From a virus, in IMG/VR virus record IMGVR_UViG_3300045971_000258, positions 1 to 35,106 of that record: a stretch of DNA of 35,106 nt. One strand, given 5' to 3'. Below, in pieces: positions 6,418 through 15,339 of the stretch (position 1 is the first letter of the stretch; the number at the start of each line of letters is the position of its first letter). The notes under the pieces are model-generated. The model was not told the origin of the DNA and did not search any database. It worked only from the letters and a program-made list of their open reading frames with translations. A program made the position numbers and the translations under genes.

Positions 6418-7200
6418 TTATGCTCCTACGTAGTAGGTAACATTCGCTCTCCACAGCACAGCAGCGCCAGCAGCAGGCATAACAATAGTTGTTGCTGTGT
6501 TGGCTACTGAGGACTTTAGTGGAGAGGATGGTTCAAATACCAAGTCTGGTTGTGTGCCACCCGCTACCATAGCATTTCCAACTGACCAAGCCAAAGAACC
6601 CGGCAAGTTAGTTGATGTGATAACGAGTGTCGCAGTACCAGCGAGTGCGGCAGTTGCATTACGATAAATCTGCAATGATGTGATGTAGTGATACAAACCA
6701 GCACCAGCAGCAGGTATTGTCAATGTAGCAGCGGCAGCAGCGGCACCAGTTACGGTAACTGCTAAAGTGCTTGGCATTGGTCTTGCATAAATCGCAAAGT
6801 CAGCAGTTGAAGCCCTTGCATACACCAGACAGTTACCTGATGTATATGCAGATACACGGCAACGCACTCTGCGATAACCAGAAACACCAACTGTATATGT
6901 ACCAGAGTTGATTGTCGTTATAACAACCGCTGCTGTCATAGATTCAGTTGCGTTAATGATTGCTGGTACGGTATAGTAGTTTGTGCCATCTAAAGTACCT
7001 TCAAAAACTAAAGTAGCATTCATTGCAGTTGCACGAATGTCGAATACAGCTACAGCCTTGCCATTAAGGTCCATAACGATTTCAGCATTTGCAGCGCCAA
7101 GCGTGGCAGATGATGTTCTTGCATCAGTGAATGTTTCACCACCGATTGTGTCTATTGATCCTGTATATGGATTTCCTCTTGCGTCAAGTATTTGTGACAT
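6418..7200 (-). CDS. Phage tail/virion surface protein, beta-rich (260 aa)
   Basis: A low-lysine protein rich in A, T, V and G with alternating hydrophobic residues, typical of beta-rich tail or head-decoration proteins. The N-terminus (MSQILDARGNPYTGS) resembles the start of other phage tail proteins. Residues 25-130 look like one beta domain (VFDIRATAMNATLVFEGTLD, then GYRRVRCRVSAYTSGNCLVY) and 140-260 a second. It follows the repeat-rich 354-aa protein and the 138-aa protein, and both 260-aa and 354-aa products end in a similar beta-sandwich-like segment. The ribosome binding site is AGGATAAA. Exact virion position unknown. Confidence 0.6.
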   Translation of the reverse strand: MSQILDARGNPYTGSIDTIGGETFTDARTSSATLGAANAEIVMDLNGKAVAVFDIRATAMNATLVFEGTLDGTNYYTVPAIINATESMTAAVVITTINSGTYTVGVSGYRRVRCRVSAYTSGNCLVYARASTADFAIYARPMPSTLAVTVTGAAAAAATLTIPAAGAGLYHYITSLQIYRNATAALAGTATLVITSTNLPGSLAWSVGNAMVAGGTQPDLVFEPSSPLKSSVANTATTIVMPAAGAAVLWRANVTYYVGA

Positions 7201-7205
7201 ATTGT

Positions 7206-7622
7206 TTATCCTATCGTATATCGTATGTTGTAAGTTCCGCCAAGTCTCCCTTGATCACGCACGGAAATCCTAACTGTCATTGATCCAGTAGCAGGTATTG
7301 CGTAGAAATCCACATCGTCCATATCTGGTGTGTTTTCATCTGCATCAGTAAAGCTTCCCCAATCAATACTTATCATCGAAGTTGAGCTTATAAGTGCATC
7401 AGTAACAATAACCTCTGCATATTGACTGTCATAAGGAATGCCAGTAAGTGAATAAGTAGTTGGCGCAGTACCGCCACCACCGCCAGTTGCATCTGTGGCA
7501 TTTACCCAGTTTGTTCCGTTGTATTTAAGAACTTGAGTATTTGTGGGCGAAGTAAGAACAACATCTGTTAAACCAGATAGTGCTGTAGAACCGCCAGTTG
7601 ATGCAGGTGGAAAATATGGCAT
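7206..7622 (-). CDS. Phage tail-associated protein (138 aa)
   Basis: The start is the ATG at 7622 (MPYFPPASTGGSTALSGLTD), sharing a base with the stop of the upstream gene (TAATG); the longer frame overlaps that gene. Residues about 16-42 carry LSGLTDVV...VLKYNGTNWVNA, a motif widely found in phage tail fibre and collar proteins. A poly-Gly linker (GGGGG, about 48-52) joins this to a C-terminal beta domain (MISIDWGSFTD...GTYNIRYTIG). It probably makes part of the distal tail or a fibre attachment. Part of the tail gene series with 1-6 base spacings. Confidence 0.65.
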   Translation of the reverse strand: MPYFPPASTGGSTALSGLTDVVLTSPTNTQVLKYNGTNWVNATDATGGGGGTAPTTYSLTGIPYDSQYAEVIVTDALISSTSMISIDWGSFTDADENTPDMDDVDFYAIPATGSMTVRISVRDQGRLGGTYNIRYTIG

Positions 7623-8686
7623 TAGGAAACCTCTGTCACTAACGCACTGCCTGTAGCAGATACCCAAATACCATCAACAACACCTGTATAGTTGTATGGA
7701 CATTCAAAGTAACTGTTAGCTGCCATCTTTACCGTGTAGCTTGCTGTAGATGCAGTAGCACCAAGTTTTAGGTAAAGCACAGATGCACTATCGTTGTTTA
7801 TTGCAAGTCCCTTGCGAGCACTATTTGCTGCTTTAAGGGTTACTGTTGTGATACTTGCGCTGACAGAGGCAACAGCACTTGTCGCATTGCCAGCGTCTGA
7901 CACGGATATAGTGCTTGCCACAGAGACAGGCTGTGTTGCTTGGTAAAAAGTTCCAGTAACTGGCGTGGTAGGCATCGTTGCGATGCTCACTGGTTGAGTC
8001 GTCTGCCAGAACGTACCCGTTACAGGAGTGCTGGGCATTGACGAGATTGAAACTGGTTGTGTCGCTTGGTAGAAGCTTCCAGTTACTGGGAAAACTGCGC
8101 CAGTACCAGGTTGAATTGGTAGGGCTGATGTTAGGGACGTGCCAACTAAATTGCCAGCATTGTTCCAGCCGCTATAGTCTGCACTCGTTGGGACGGCAGC
8201 GCCAGTCGCAGATGCCGCAGCGTTTCCCCCACCACCTCCACCACCTGACGCAGTGTAGAACGCAGAACCATCCGTTAAACGCACGGAAATAGGGGCTGCC
8301 GCTGTCGTATGCGTGTCAGTAGTGCTAACAGTGCTGGAAATGCTTACGGGCTGTGTCGCTTGGTAAAACGCACCTGTTACAGCTTGCGTAGATGGAAAGT
8401 TACTTACGGAGACTGAGCCAACTGATATAGCTGGCATTGAAGTAATGCTTACATTCCCAAGGAAGTTTGTACCTGCGGGTAATGCACTGGTGATCGTTGA
8501 GTTTGTGTTCCAAGTGCCATACTGTGAAACTGGCAGGTATGTGTTTGTGACATTGACAGCACCACCTGTGCCAGTAGATGCAGTCTGCGGAACCCACGCT
8601 AATGAGCCTGTGTCCCATAGGTAGGTAGCCACAGTCTGTTCGCCTGTAGTTTGAGTTCTAAAGCCACCTACGAATACATCACTCAT
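7622..8686 (-). CDS. Repeat-rich phage tail protein (354 aa)
   Basis: Contains four copies of a unit VTGxF[YW]QxTQPVS[IV] with degenerate flanks (SISSMPSTP, SIATMPTTP) spread over residues about 95-255, with a Gly-rich linker (GGGGGGG) near residue 150. The C-terminal 90 residues (SVSASITTVTLKAANSARKG onward) form a domain like those that cap phage surface proteins (ALAINNDSASVLYLKLGATA-type segment). Such repeat proteins occur in phage tails beside fibres. The start ATG at 8686 lies 3 bases after the stop of the 56-aa gene; the ribosome binding site is weak (GTAGAGTAA), suggesting translational coupling. Confidence 0.65.
   Translation of the reverse strand: MSDVFVGGFRTQTTGEQTVATYLWDTGSLAWVPQTASTGTGGAVNVTNTYLPVSQYGTWNTNSTITSALPAGTNFLGNVSITSMPAISVGSVSVSNFPSTQAVTGAFYQATQPVSISSTVSTTDTHTTAAAPISVRLTDGSAFYTASGGGGGGGNAAASATGAAVPTSADYSGWNNAGNLVGTSLTSALPIQPGTGAVFPVTGSFYQATQPVSISSMPSTPVTGTFWQTTQPVSIATMPTTPVTGTFYQATQPVSVASTISVSDAGNATSAVASVSASITTVTLKAANSARKGLAINNDSASVLYLKLGATASTASYTVKMAANSYFECPYNYTGVVDGIWVSATGSALVTEVS
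7920..8400 (-). repeat. Degenerate repeats coding the FYQATQPVS units
   Basis: Four DNA copies, near 7930-7965, 7990-8025, 8055-8090 and 8340-8390, encode the same VTGxFYQATQPVS unit. The DNA copies share about two thirds of their bases, so they are old duplications under protein-level constraint, not recent expansions. Confidence 0.6.
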
Positions 8687-8689
8687 AGA

Positions 8690-8860
8690 TTACTCTACTG
8701 TAGGAGTGGTTACTTCAACGATTTGAGATTCAGCTTGTGTTTTGATCTTGTGAAATAGATCAATAACTTGACCCATTGGCAGTTGTGAAATTCCGTTGAT
8801 TACAACGTTCACTTCTGGTAGTGTTAAAGTTAGTGTGATTGATTTGATTGTTTCGCTCAT
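8690..8860 (-). CDS. Small unknown phage protein (56 aa)
   Basis: An open frame of 56 codons from the ATG at 8860, with a good ribosome binding site (AAAGGAAAA) and a TAAATA-type element 19 bases upstream (8880-8885). The product starts MSETIKSITLTLTLPEVNVV and ends EVTTPTVE: a beta-like N-terminus (LTLTLPEVNVVINGI) and a helix (QVIDLFHKIKTQAE). It fills exactly the space between the 106-aa membrane protein and the 354-aa tail protein. No family recognised; a tail/lysis accessory role is inferred from position. Confidence 0.65.
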   Translation of the reverse strand: MSETIKSITLTLTLPEVNVVINGISQLPMGQVIDLFHKIKTQAESQIVEVTTPTVE

Positions 8861-8879
8861 ATATTTTCCTTTGTTATTG

Positions 8880-8885
8880 TATTTA
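8880..8885 (-). promoter_or_regulatory. TAAATA-type promoter element before the 56-aa gene
   Basis: The minus strand reads TGTAAATACAATAACAAAGG, 19 bases upstream of the ATG at 8860 and overlapping the stop codon of the 106-aa gene. Weaker match to the shared consensus than other copies. Confidence 0.4.
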
Positions 8886-9203
8886 CATAATTATCACGTT
8901 ATGTAGAGCAACACCACAAGTCACTGTATTGACTACTGTATTGCTTGTCTTATTTCCAAACTTGACCATTGCCCAATAAATGCCGATTGATACGAACACC
9001 AATGGTGCATATCCACTCTTCAATGACCAAGCAACAAATGCGTTATTCTCCACACCACCCTGCGACAATATGATTGCTGTAGTTGCAATATCTACTGTCT
9101 TGCATACTGCAAATGTTTCTGGCGATGCTGCAACCTCTTCGAGAGATGGAGAAGCAAGTGCAGTAGTTGCAGCAAATAGAAGCGAAAGAAGTAACCGCTT
9201 CAT
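8883..9203 (-). CDS. Membrane protein with signal peptide, possible lysis role (106 aa)
   Basis: Residues 1-18 (MKRLLLSLLFAATTALASP) form a typical Sec signal peptide with AxA-like cleavage. Two hydrophobic segments follow: YAPLVFVSIGIYWAMVKFG (about 65-83) and NTVVNTVTCGVALHNVIIM at the C-terminus. The middle carries DIATTAIILSQGG...NNAFVAWSLKSGYAPL, a pattern I associate with small phage inner-membrane proteins of unknown role. The start overlaps the stop of the S74 tail fibre gene (TAATG), so it is coupled to it. Holin or spanin-like function is possible but not shown; no lipobox or proline-rich stretch is visible. Confidence 0.55.
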   Translation of the reverse strand: MKRLLLSLLFAATTALASPSLEEVAASPETFAVCKTVDIATTAIILSQGGVENNAFVAWSLKSGYAPLVFVSIGIYWAMVKFGNKTSNTVVNTVTCGVALHNVIIM

Positions 9204-10879
9204 TACACAATACCTGCTGCGGTTAGGCGTGCTGTCAGGGAGGCGACTAGAGATTCCAGTTCAGCTACACGCTGTTCATGGTCATCCAGAATCAAGCCAT
9301 GCGGGACAACGAATCGCTCGTACTGAACCCATGCAGGATTACCATCTTGGTCAAAGGTTGCAAACCGTGCATCTTCTGGCGCAATTTCTTCAGCGGCGTA
9401 GCCAATCCAGCGCTTGTTCGGGTCATCGTTTTCAGACTTTGATTTGTACGAAAATGCGTGGCGGTTAAGAGCAATGTGCTTTGCCTCTTCCAGAGTCAAG
9501 TCCTGCAATTCTTCTTTATATGCAAGAGACGAAGTTGAACGTACCAAGCTGTTACTTGCGGCGTTGTCGATGTACGCATTCGCCGCAGATGCCGTAGTTC
9601 CAATGCCTGTAAAGTAAGCAGTGCTTTGCGCTTGGAAGATGCCAGCAACACCGAGGCCAGTTGCGTTAGTAAGTGAAGCCGATGCGCCACCTACAAGGAT
9701 ACGTCCTGCAACAGATAGCTGTCCACTAGCATCCAGCGTCATCGCCTGCGTGAAAGTTATCGCTGTGCCTGCTGTGCCGCTGGGGGCGGTGTTGAATACG
9801 AATGCGCCATCGAACATGTCCAGCTTTGTTACTCGATAAGCTGACGTACCTTTGTACCTAAACGTGGGCGTACCGTCATAGTAGGCATTGACTGTTAGTA
9901 CGGCACCATCATTGCTTCCGCCAATACCAAGACCGCGAGTATTTAGGTCTATGGCCCTATAACCAGACGACCAAGCCGAAGGCACAACCCCCAAGCCTAG
10001 GTTGCCATTAGCATCAATTTGCGCCTTTTGAGTATTTCCTGTTCTGAAAATAATTGGCGCAGATGTAACCTGCGAGATAATCATTTGGGTTTGATCTTCG
10101 TAGATGAAACCGCCCGTAGTAGTCGTATCTCCACTGAGTGCAAGCGTTCCACTCCCCCCTGACGTTCCCTGCGTTATCGTGCCCGTACTACTCAGTGCAC
10201 CTGTCACGGCTAGGCCGGTGGAGGATGCAGTAGAAATTGCTATCCCGTTAGAATAAATTGCAGTCGTGTGGCTTACATCATTTGCGTAGAAACCATCTCG
10301 CGTTCCGTTTGCGCCAGTGAATACACCTATGCCGTTTGCATCTGAGTACGCATACGCAGTTTTACCTGCGCCGCCAACCCAAGTTATTGCGTCACCTACC
10401 GATGCCTTGGCCGCACTCAGCGTGGTAAAGCTGCCAGTTGAACCGCTTATAGGGGTAGCAGATATTGAACCAGCAGTTAAAGCACCAGTAGCAGTCAATG
10501 CTCCAGTTATCTTCGTTGCGCCAGTGATTTGAACCTTATTGACCGTATCGTCTGTTGTAGAACCGATAAGCACTCTGCCTGAGCTATTTGCTCTAAGTGC
10601 TTCAACACCTGATACGGTTAGTGCAAGGTTTCCTGACGATGGTCTATAAAAGCCAGTAGCGCTTTCAGAGTTAAAGGATATACCGGGTGTTGATACAGTA
10701 CCATCTTGTATCTTCAACACACCACTCATTGGCGCTTGACCATCTCGTGGCAACGAATTGTTAAACGTATTGCCAATATCTGTTACAAGAGTGTTTGCCC
10801 AAGTACTCTGAATGATTGTTCCAGTTACAACTGGATTTCCACTTGGGGCAGTCCACGAGCCCGATCCATTAAAAGACAT
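9203..10879 (-). CDS. Tail fibre protein with C-terminal peptidase S74 chaperone domain (558 aa)
   Basis: The N-terminal 60 residues (SWTAPSGNPVVTGTIIQSTW...NTFNNSLPRDGQAPMSG) are the usual podophage fibre-attachment module. Residues about 70-440 are beta-helical fibre repeats with GSFTTLSAA and GVLTVN-type turns. Residues about 450-540 form an S74 intramolecular chaperone: SSLAYKEELQDLTLEEAKHI, then FSYKSK...WIGYAAEEIAPEDARF, ending in a coiled coil (HEQRVAELESLVASL). S74 domains trimerise fibres and usually self-cleave at the Ser near their start; here SSLAYKEEL holds the candidate Ser. Likely receptor-binding fibre. The ribosome binding site AAGGAGA and a TAAATA element lie directly upstream, so it opens a sub-operon with the 106-aa gene. 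Confidence 0.85.
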   Translation of the reverse strand: MSFNGSGSWTAPSGNPVVTGTIIQSTWANTLVTDIGNTFNNSLPRDGQAPMSGVLKIQDGTVSTPGISFNSESATGFYRPSSGNLALTVSGVEALRANSSGRVLIGSTTDDTVNKVQITGATKITGALTATGALTAGSISATPISGSTGSFTTLSAAKASVGDAITWVGGAGKTAYAYSDANGIGVFTGANGTRDGFYANDVSHTTAIYSNGIAISTASSTGLAVTGALSSTGTITQGTSGGSGTLALSGDTTTTGGFIYEDQTQMIISQVTSAPIIFRTGNTQKAQIDANGNLGLGVVPSAWSSGYRAIDLNTRGLGIGGSNDGAVLTVNAYYDGTPTFRYKGTSAYRVTKLDMFDGAFVFNTAPSGTAGTAITFTQAMTLDASGQLSVAGRILVGGASASLTNATGLGVAGIFQAQSTAYFTGIGTTASAANAYIDNAASNSLVRSTSSLAYKEELQDLTLEEAKHIALNRHAFSYKSKSENDDPNKRWIGYAAEEIAPEDARFATFDQDGNPAWVQYERFVVPHGLILDDHEQRVAELESLVASLTARLTAAGIV

Positions 10880-10901
10880 AGTGTCTCCTTCTTCTTATTC
10901 T

Positions 10902-10907
10902 TATTTA
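10902..10907 (-). promoter_or_regulatory. TAAATA-type promoter element before the tail fibre gene
   Basis: The minus strand reads AACGCTAAATAAGAATAAG, 22 bases upstream of the ATG at 10879 and in the 74-base gap after the 870-aa virion protein. A short inverted repeat ACCC/GGGT lies just upstream (10915-10932). Confidence 0.5.
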
Positions 10908-10953
10908 GCGTTAAACCCATTCTGAGGGGGTCTACGTCTACTTACTTCATTTT

Positions 10954-13566
10954 CTAACCGCCGTGCATTACCTTTGTAAGTTGATCTATCTGTCTCTGAA
11001 TACCTGCGCGAGCGCCTATTCCATTAGTTCTTGACAACATTCTTTCAAGTGCCATTATTTGACCTTGTGCAACCATTGTTGGATCTTTTTCAGATTGCGG
11101 CTTTGGACCTGTTTTCATATCTGCTTTAGTTAGCTCAGTACGAGGTGCGAATTCAAATGCTGTAGGTACTTCACCATTAGCAACTGCTGGCGTATTCTTT
11201 CTTGATCTAATCTGTGCCAATATATCTACACCATTTTGATTCAATGCATTTGCAGCCGCTACTGGACTTGCAGTTGCAGTCTGTTCAACGACTGGATTTG
11301 CTAACTTAGTTTTAAGTGCTGCTCTAATGAGTACATCATTGGGTATTGCAGCATCAACGCGGGCACTATGTAAGACAGGTATTTGCCTTGCACCTTCTCG
11401 TGCACCTGCTGCGGTCGTATCAACCACGCCACCTGCATTTGCGTATAGGGGCGCTGTAGCTGCTGGAACACTTGGGGTATATCCAAGCATTAGCGGCTTT
11501 GTTGCAACTGCTGTAGGGGTGTTTCCTGCTGCGACAGGGGCACTCTCGCCCATTGCCTTTGCTATCGCTGCTCTCATCGCACTTTGCGGACCCAAGTTAC
11601 TTGAGCCTGCAATCATTTCAGCAATGTTTGGCGCACCTCTTGCTCCAAGTGCATCCAGTAGCTTTGAGGCTGCATACTTTGCACCAAGCCCAATTGCGGC
11701 TGCTGGATGAACAAATGAGCCAACAGCCGCAGCACCATCTAAGCTGTGGTTGTGTAAGACATTAGCTAACGCTCCAAGCGTGGACTTAGGAATAGGACCA
11801 TAAGCCTTCAATGCTGCATCTGCTAAGTCTTGATAAGGTGCTGCTCCTTGCTGGAATGCATCTTTGTTTGTTTGCTTAACTGCTGTTGCGAACTTAGTTG
11901 CAGTTAGAGCACCTTCTTGTCCATTTGTTTTCTCAATAGCTTTTTCAAGCACCTGTAAGTGCTTCCATTGACTGTTAGCCGCTGCTAAAGTATCAGCCGC
12001 TTCAGGCGCAATATTGCTTAGGTGTCTATCAATAGCGGAAACGATTTTGTTTAATGCATCCTTTGTACCGCCTGCATAAGCTTGGTTATATGCGTCGTTT
12101 GCAATTTGTTTGCGAATATTTACAAGCTGTGAACCAGACATATTGCCTTTTTCGATCTTGCTCAATAAGTCGTCAATATGTGCAGCAACATTACTTGATA
12201 GATTTGGCTTAGGTGTATTCTGTACATAGTCAGTCAATACATTCTGCAAATCAGGTCGTAGTGCGGCAGTATCAGCAGGAACAATAGTGTTACCTAACTT
12301 GGCATCTGCTGCGTTGTAAATTGTGTTTCTTGCATTAGCAATTGCATCAGGCGTTATCAGATCACCAGTTTGACCAATACGAGCGAGTGCTTCGCGTTGT
12401 ATTGTTGTCATACCATCTGCCTGCATTGCTTCCAATGCTGGCTTGGACATAATCGCTCTTGGGTCTACATTTTTAAGAGCATCACTTGCAGCACTTGCAC
12501 CTTTACCTATAGCTGCACTTCCACCTCTAAATAGTCCGTCAGTAGCCGCACCAAATGCTGCGTTAGTTGCGATATTTGAGAGTATTTGTCCATCTGCTGT
12601 TGTTGGAGTTAGTGCACCAACTGCGGCACCTGCACCGCCTTGTGCAGCCATTGATATAGGAATAGATGCACCATCAGTTGCCAAAGCTGCGGCAACGAAT
12701 GGCAAAGCAGTTACAGCACCAGAGCCAATCTTTGAGCCAACTGTCTTTTGTTGTGCTTGGTAAGTTGGGTCAGCTTGCCTTGTGGCTTCTTGTGCTTGAG
12801 CATTCTTCAAATCATCAGCAGTACCAAAAGCACGTTGATATAATTGATTCTCGCCAGAGCCAATAGAGTAAAGTCCTTCAAGTGCACCCTTACCTAAATT
12901 CTCTACAAAGCCTTGGTTTCCTACTTTGTCCTGTGCCGCTTGTATAGTTTTAAGAGTATCACCACCAAAGCCAGATACAATATCCGCAGGCTCATAACCT
13001 TGCGCAAGAGCATCTTTAATCTTGTTGCCATAGCCAGCTTCCGTAAGCTTTTGAATGATGAACGCATCACCCATCTTTTGCGATGCGAGTTGTGCAACAT
13101 ATGATTCAACTTTTGATTGATCAGTATTTGCTGTGTCAGTTGGTGTTGCTATATCTGATGCGTTAACAGCAGAAGTAAGACGGTTATTCCATCCCTTTGC
13201 AAACTTAACTTGTGCTGGATCATTCTTTACAATATCCGTATATAACTGCTTACGCGACTCTACAATCTTGTTTACATCACCACCGCTATTTTCAATCATC
13301 TTCCTTGCGGTAGGAACTCCGTGTTGAACGGCTGCATCGAATGCGACTAACCGCATTTCTGGAGGCATATTGTCTGCCCCTATCTTGTCCCAATAATCAT
13401 TCTTGTAAATCTGTGCGGCGTCATCAAGTGTAAGTTTAGTTACATCAATATTTGGATGTGCCTTCTGTGATATACCAAAGTTAGTTGCACCGCCACGATC
13501 TGTAGGATCATTAGAGTAACCACCTTCTTTGCTCAATACGAACTGGAGTGCGTTGTTGAATTCCAT
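10954..13566 (-). CDS. Large virion protein with N-terminal GH108-type muramidase domain, DNA ejection (870 aa)
   Basis: Residues about 5-130 match the glycosyl hydrolase 108 lysozyme-like fold: the EGGY motif (FVLSKEGGYSNDPTDRGG) with catalytic Glu at about 14, then TNFGISQKA and FDAAVQHG, and a DYWDKI segment. This domain cuts peptidoglycan. The remaining 700 residues are alanine-rich and helical, with glycine/alanine hydrophobic stretches near 285-350 (TALPFVAAALATDGASIPIS; GGAGAAVGAL) that could insert into membrane. This is the architecture of ejection proteins such as T7 gp16, which open the wall for DNA entry. It follows two other large virion proteins (584 and 697 aa). No free endolysin is seen nearby. 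Ribosome binding site GGAGTCGCA. Confidence 0.8.
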   Translation of the reverse strand: MEFNNALQFVLSKEGGYSNDPTDRGGATNFGISQKAHPNIDVTKLTLDDAAQIYKNDYWDKIGADNMPPEMRLVAFDAAVQHGVPTARKMIENSGGDVNKIVESRKQLYTDIVKNDPAQVKFAKGWNNRLTSAVNASDIATPTDTANTDQSKVESYVAQLASQKMGDAFIIQKLTEAGYGNKIKDALAQGYEPADIVSGFGGDTLKTIQAAQDKVGNQGFVENLGKGALEGLYSIGSGENQLYQRAFGTADDLKNAQAQEATRQADPTYQAQQKTVGSKIGSGAVTALPFVAAALATDGASIPISMAAQGGAGAAVGALTPTTADGQILSNIATNAAFGAATDGLFRGGSAAIGKGASAASDALKNVDPRAIMSKPALEAMQADGMTTIQREALARIGQTGDLITPDAIANARNTIYNAADAKLGNTIVPADTAALRPDLQNVLTDYVQNTPKPNLSSNVAAHIDDLLSKIEKGNMSGSQLVNIRKQIANDAYNQAYAGGTKDALNKIVSAIDRHLSNIAPEAADTLAAANSQWKHLQVLEKAIEKTNGQEGALTATKFATAVKQTNKDAFQQGAAPYQDLADAALKAYGPIPKSTLGALANVLHNHSLDGAAAVGSFVHPAAAIGLGAKYAASKLLDALGARGAPNIAEMIAGSSNLGPQSAMRAAIAKAMGESAPVAAGNTPTAVATKPLMLGYTPSVPAATAPLYANAGGVVDTTAAGAREGARQIPVLHSARVDAAIPNDVLIRAALKTKLANPVVEQTATASPVAAANALNQNGVDILAQIRSRKNTPAVANGEVPTAFEFAPRTELTKADMKTGPKPQSEKDPTMVAQGQIMALERMLSRTNGIGARAGIQRQIDQLTKVMHGG

Positions 13567-13575
13567 TGCGACTCC

Positions 13576-15330
13576 TTAGTTCTTTTCCCAAGGGCGATAA
13601 GGTGCGTTTGGTTTTGTTGTTGGTTGTTGGATGCCAACTGGCGCATCGCCTCCGTACTTTTGTGCATATGAACTTTCCGCTAAAGGAATGTGCTTCTGCA
13701 ACATTGCAACAATAGTGTTCGCATAATCAATATTTGATTGCGTAGAACCTTTAGGATTGAACTGAGCACCAGCCAATAACTTACGTTCTGAATCAGATAC
13801 GCTACCTTGTCCCTTTAACCAATCAACTGCACCTTGAAGTTGTTGCTGATTGAATACATTATTCATCTTGTCATAATCATCACTATTTGAAAAATATGAC
13901 GAAACTTCATTCCAAGGAGTTTGTAATCTACCTGTACCAACACTCTTGATCAATGGGATAACTTGTGTCATTAAGCCGAGACGTGTTTTCATATCCCCAA
14001 TAGATGAATATGCCTGTGTCTTAGCTTCGATTTGTTTTTGTTGTGAATCTTGACCCGAAGCTGTAACTACTGGTGCACCAGTACCAGTAACCTTAGCCTC
14101 TCTCCAACCAGATGCAGTGCGTTCAAGAATTGTTCCGTTTGCACCTTCTTTAGTTTCAAGAACTCGTTCATTGCCAACAGGAGAGTAAGGATGTACACCA
14201 ACAACTTGACCAGTACGTGAGTCAGTAACAACTTGAATAAAGCCGCCATTTACTCTGTCAGACTGTATTTGCGTTGTGTAGCGTCCGTTCTTGCCAATCA
14301 TCTGTTGTTGGATAGCTTCACCAACTGGTCCGTTATTGGACAGGCTTGCCATATTCAACATTTGTTGAGTTGTGTCATTTGCGCGAGCTTGATTAGCTGC
14401 AACTTGTGCCTGTACTTGTGCTTGTGGAGCCAATACGCCTTGTGCATCAGGTACAACCATTGGAGCCATATTTGGATCATTTGGATATGCACCACGTACT
14501 TGGTCGCTCGTTGGTAGTTGTCCCTGCGCATTAGGACCAAACTGCGATGCAGCCGTTGAAGGCATAGGGGTTGTCGCTGGCGCTGTAGCTGCACCAATAG
14601 GACTAGGGCTAAAAGCTGTCACAGCTTGTGCAGCCGCACCCTTTGGATCAAGCGCAGCGATCTTCGCCAGTGCAGCCGCAGCCTTAGACTGGATGGGTTG
14701 ACCTGGACGATTGACTGGCGAACCCAACGGCACCATAGGATCTGCCTGCACAGGTTCAGGTGCAGCAGGTATATTTGACACGTCAGGCAACTGAGGCGCA
14801 TCAGGCACATTCAAATCAGGCTGTACTGCGCTTGGATCGCTCTTAAGACCAACAGCATTAGGACTAAAGCCTACCTGCGATGGAGATTGATCAAGTTGAA
14901 CAGCCTTATCCAGTACAGCTTGATTGCCTACTGTTTGTGGATCAGTACCATCAGCAGATAGCGCACCGCTTGCGATACCCATCTTTGTGCGGATAGAGTT
15001 TAAGTTGTCTTGACTTGCTTGCTGTGCTTGGTCGTTAGCTTGCTTGTTAAGATATGAACCGCCAAGACCTTGTAAGCCTTGAAGTAGTGCACTTGCAATA
15101 GTTGGACCACCAGCGTAGCCAATAAAGTCACCGTTCTTTATGAACTGACCTTGCTGTTGAGGGGTAACAGATTCTTTTGTAAGTAAGTCTGCAATCTTCC
15201 TATTTCTCTCAATCTTGCTTTGAGCAATACTGTAGTTATAGTCAGCTAACTGCTGTGGCGTTAACTGTGCAGCACCTTGTGTCTGTGTATTTGGAGTAAG
15301 CAAGTTACTCCAGTTGGAAAATAAACCCAT
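13576..15330 (-). CDS. Large internal/ejection virion protein, Q/A/P-rich (584 aa)
   Basis: No enzymatic domain recognised. The N-terminus (MGLFSNWSNLL) and the Q/A-rich region NKQANDQAQQASQDNLNSIR (about 95-114) look helical. Residues 150-330 are P/A/Q-rich and probably unstructured (PDAPQLPDVSNIPAAPEPVQ). The C-terminal 200 residues are helical with DYDKMNNVFNQQQLQGAVDW. Its place between the 697-aa and 870-aa proteins matches the internal-core/ejection protein triplet of podophages (T7 gp14-16-like position). Nine bases separate it from the 870-aa gene. Ribosome binding site AAGGATAAAAA. Confidence 0.6.
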   Translation of the reverse strand: MGLFSNWSNLLTPNTQTQGAAQLTPQQLADYNYSIAQSKIERNRKIADLLTKESVTPQQQGQFIKNGDFIGYAGGPTIASALLQGLQGLGGSYLNKQANDQAQQASQDNLNSIRTKMGIASGALSADGTDPQTVGNQAVLDKAVQLDQSPSQVGFSPNAVGLKSDPSAVQPDLNVPDAPQLPDVSNIPAAPEPVQADPMVPLGSPVNRPGQPIQSKAAAALAKIAALDPKGAAAQAVTAFSPSPIGAATAPATTPMPSTAASQFGPNAQGQLPTSDQVRGAYPNDPNMAPMVVPDAQGVLAPQAQVQAQVAANQARANDTTQQMLNMASLSNNGPVGEAIQQQMIGKNGRYTTQIQSDRVNGGFIQVVTDSRTGQVVGVHPYSPVGNERVLETKEGANGTILERTASGWREAKVTGTGAPVVTASGQDSQQKQIEAKTQAYSSIGDMKTRLGLMTQVIPLIKSVGTGRLQTPWNEVSSYFSNSDDYDKMNNVFNQQQLQGAVDWLKGQGSVSDSERKLLAGAQFNPKGSTQSNIDYANTIVAMLQKHIPLAESSYAQKYGGDAPVGIQQPTTKPNAPYRPWEKN

Positions 15331-15339
15331 TTTTTATCC

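Noticed and set aside
9203-10879. Diversity-generating retroelement variable region in the fibre gene
   Set aside because: BPP-1-like gene order made this worth checking, but there is no reverse transcriptase gene or adenine-rich template repeat in the window and the fibre ends in an S74 domain, not a C-type lectin fold.
10914-10932. Resemblance between CCCATTCTGAGGGGG here and CCCATTCTCAGAGGGG in the helicase leader (minus strand, about 3450-3435)
   Set aside because: Orientation relative to the genes is opposite and the second pseudoknot stem has no partner here; probably coincidence.
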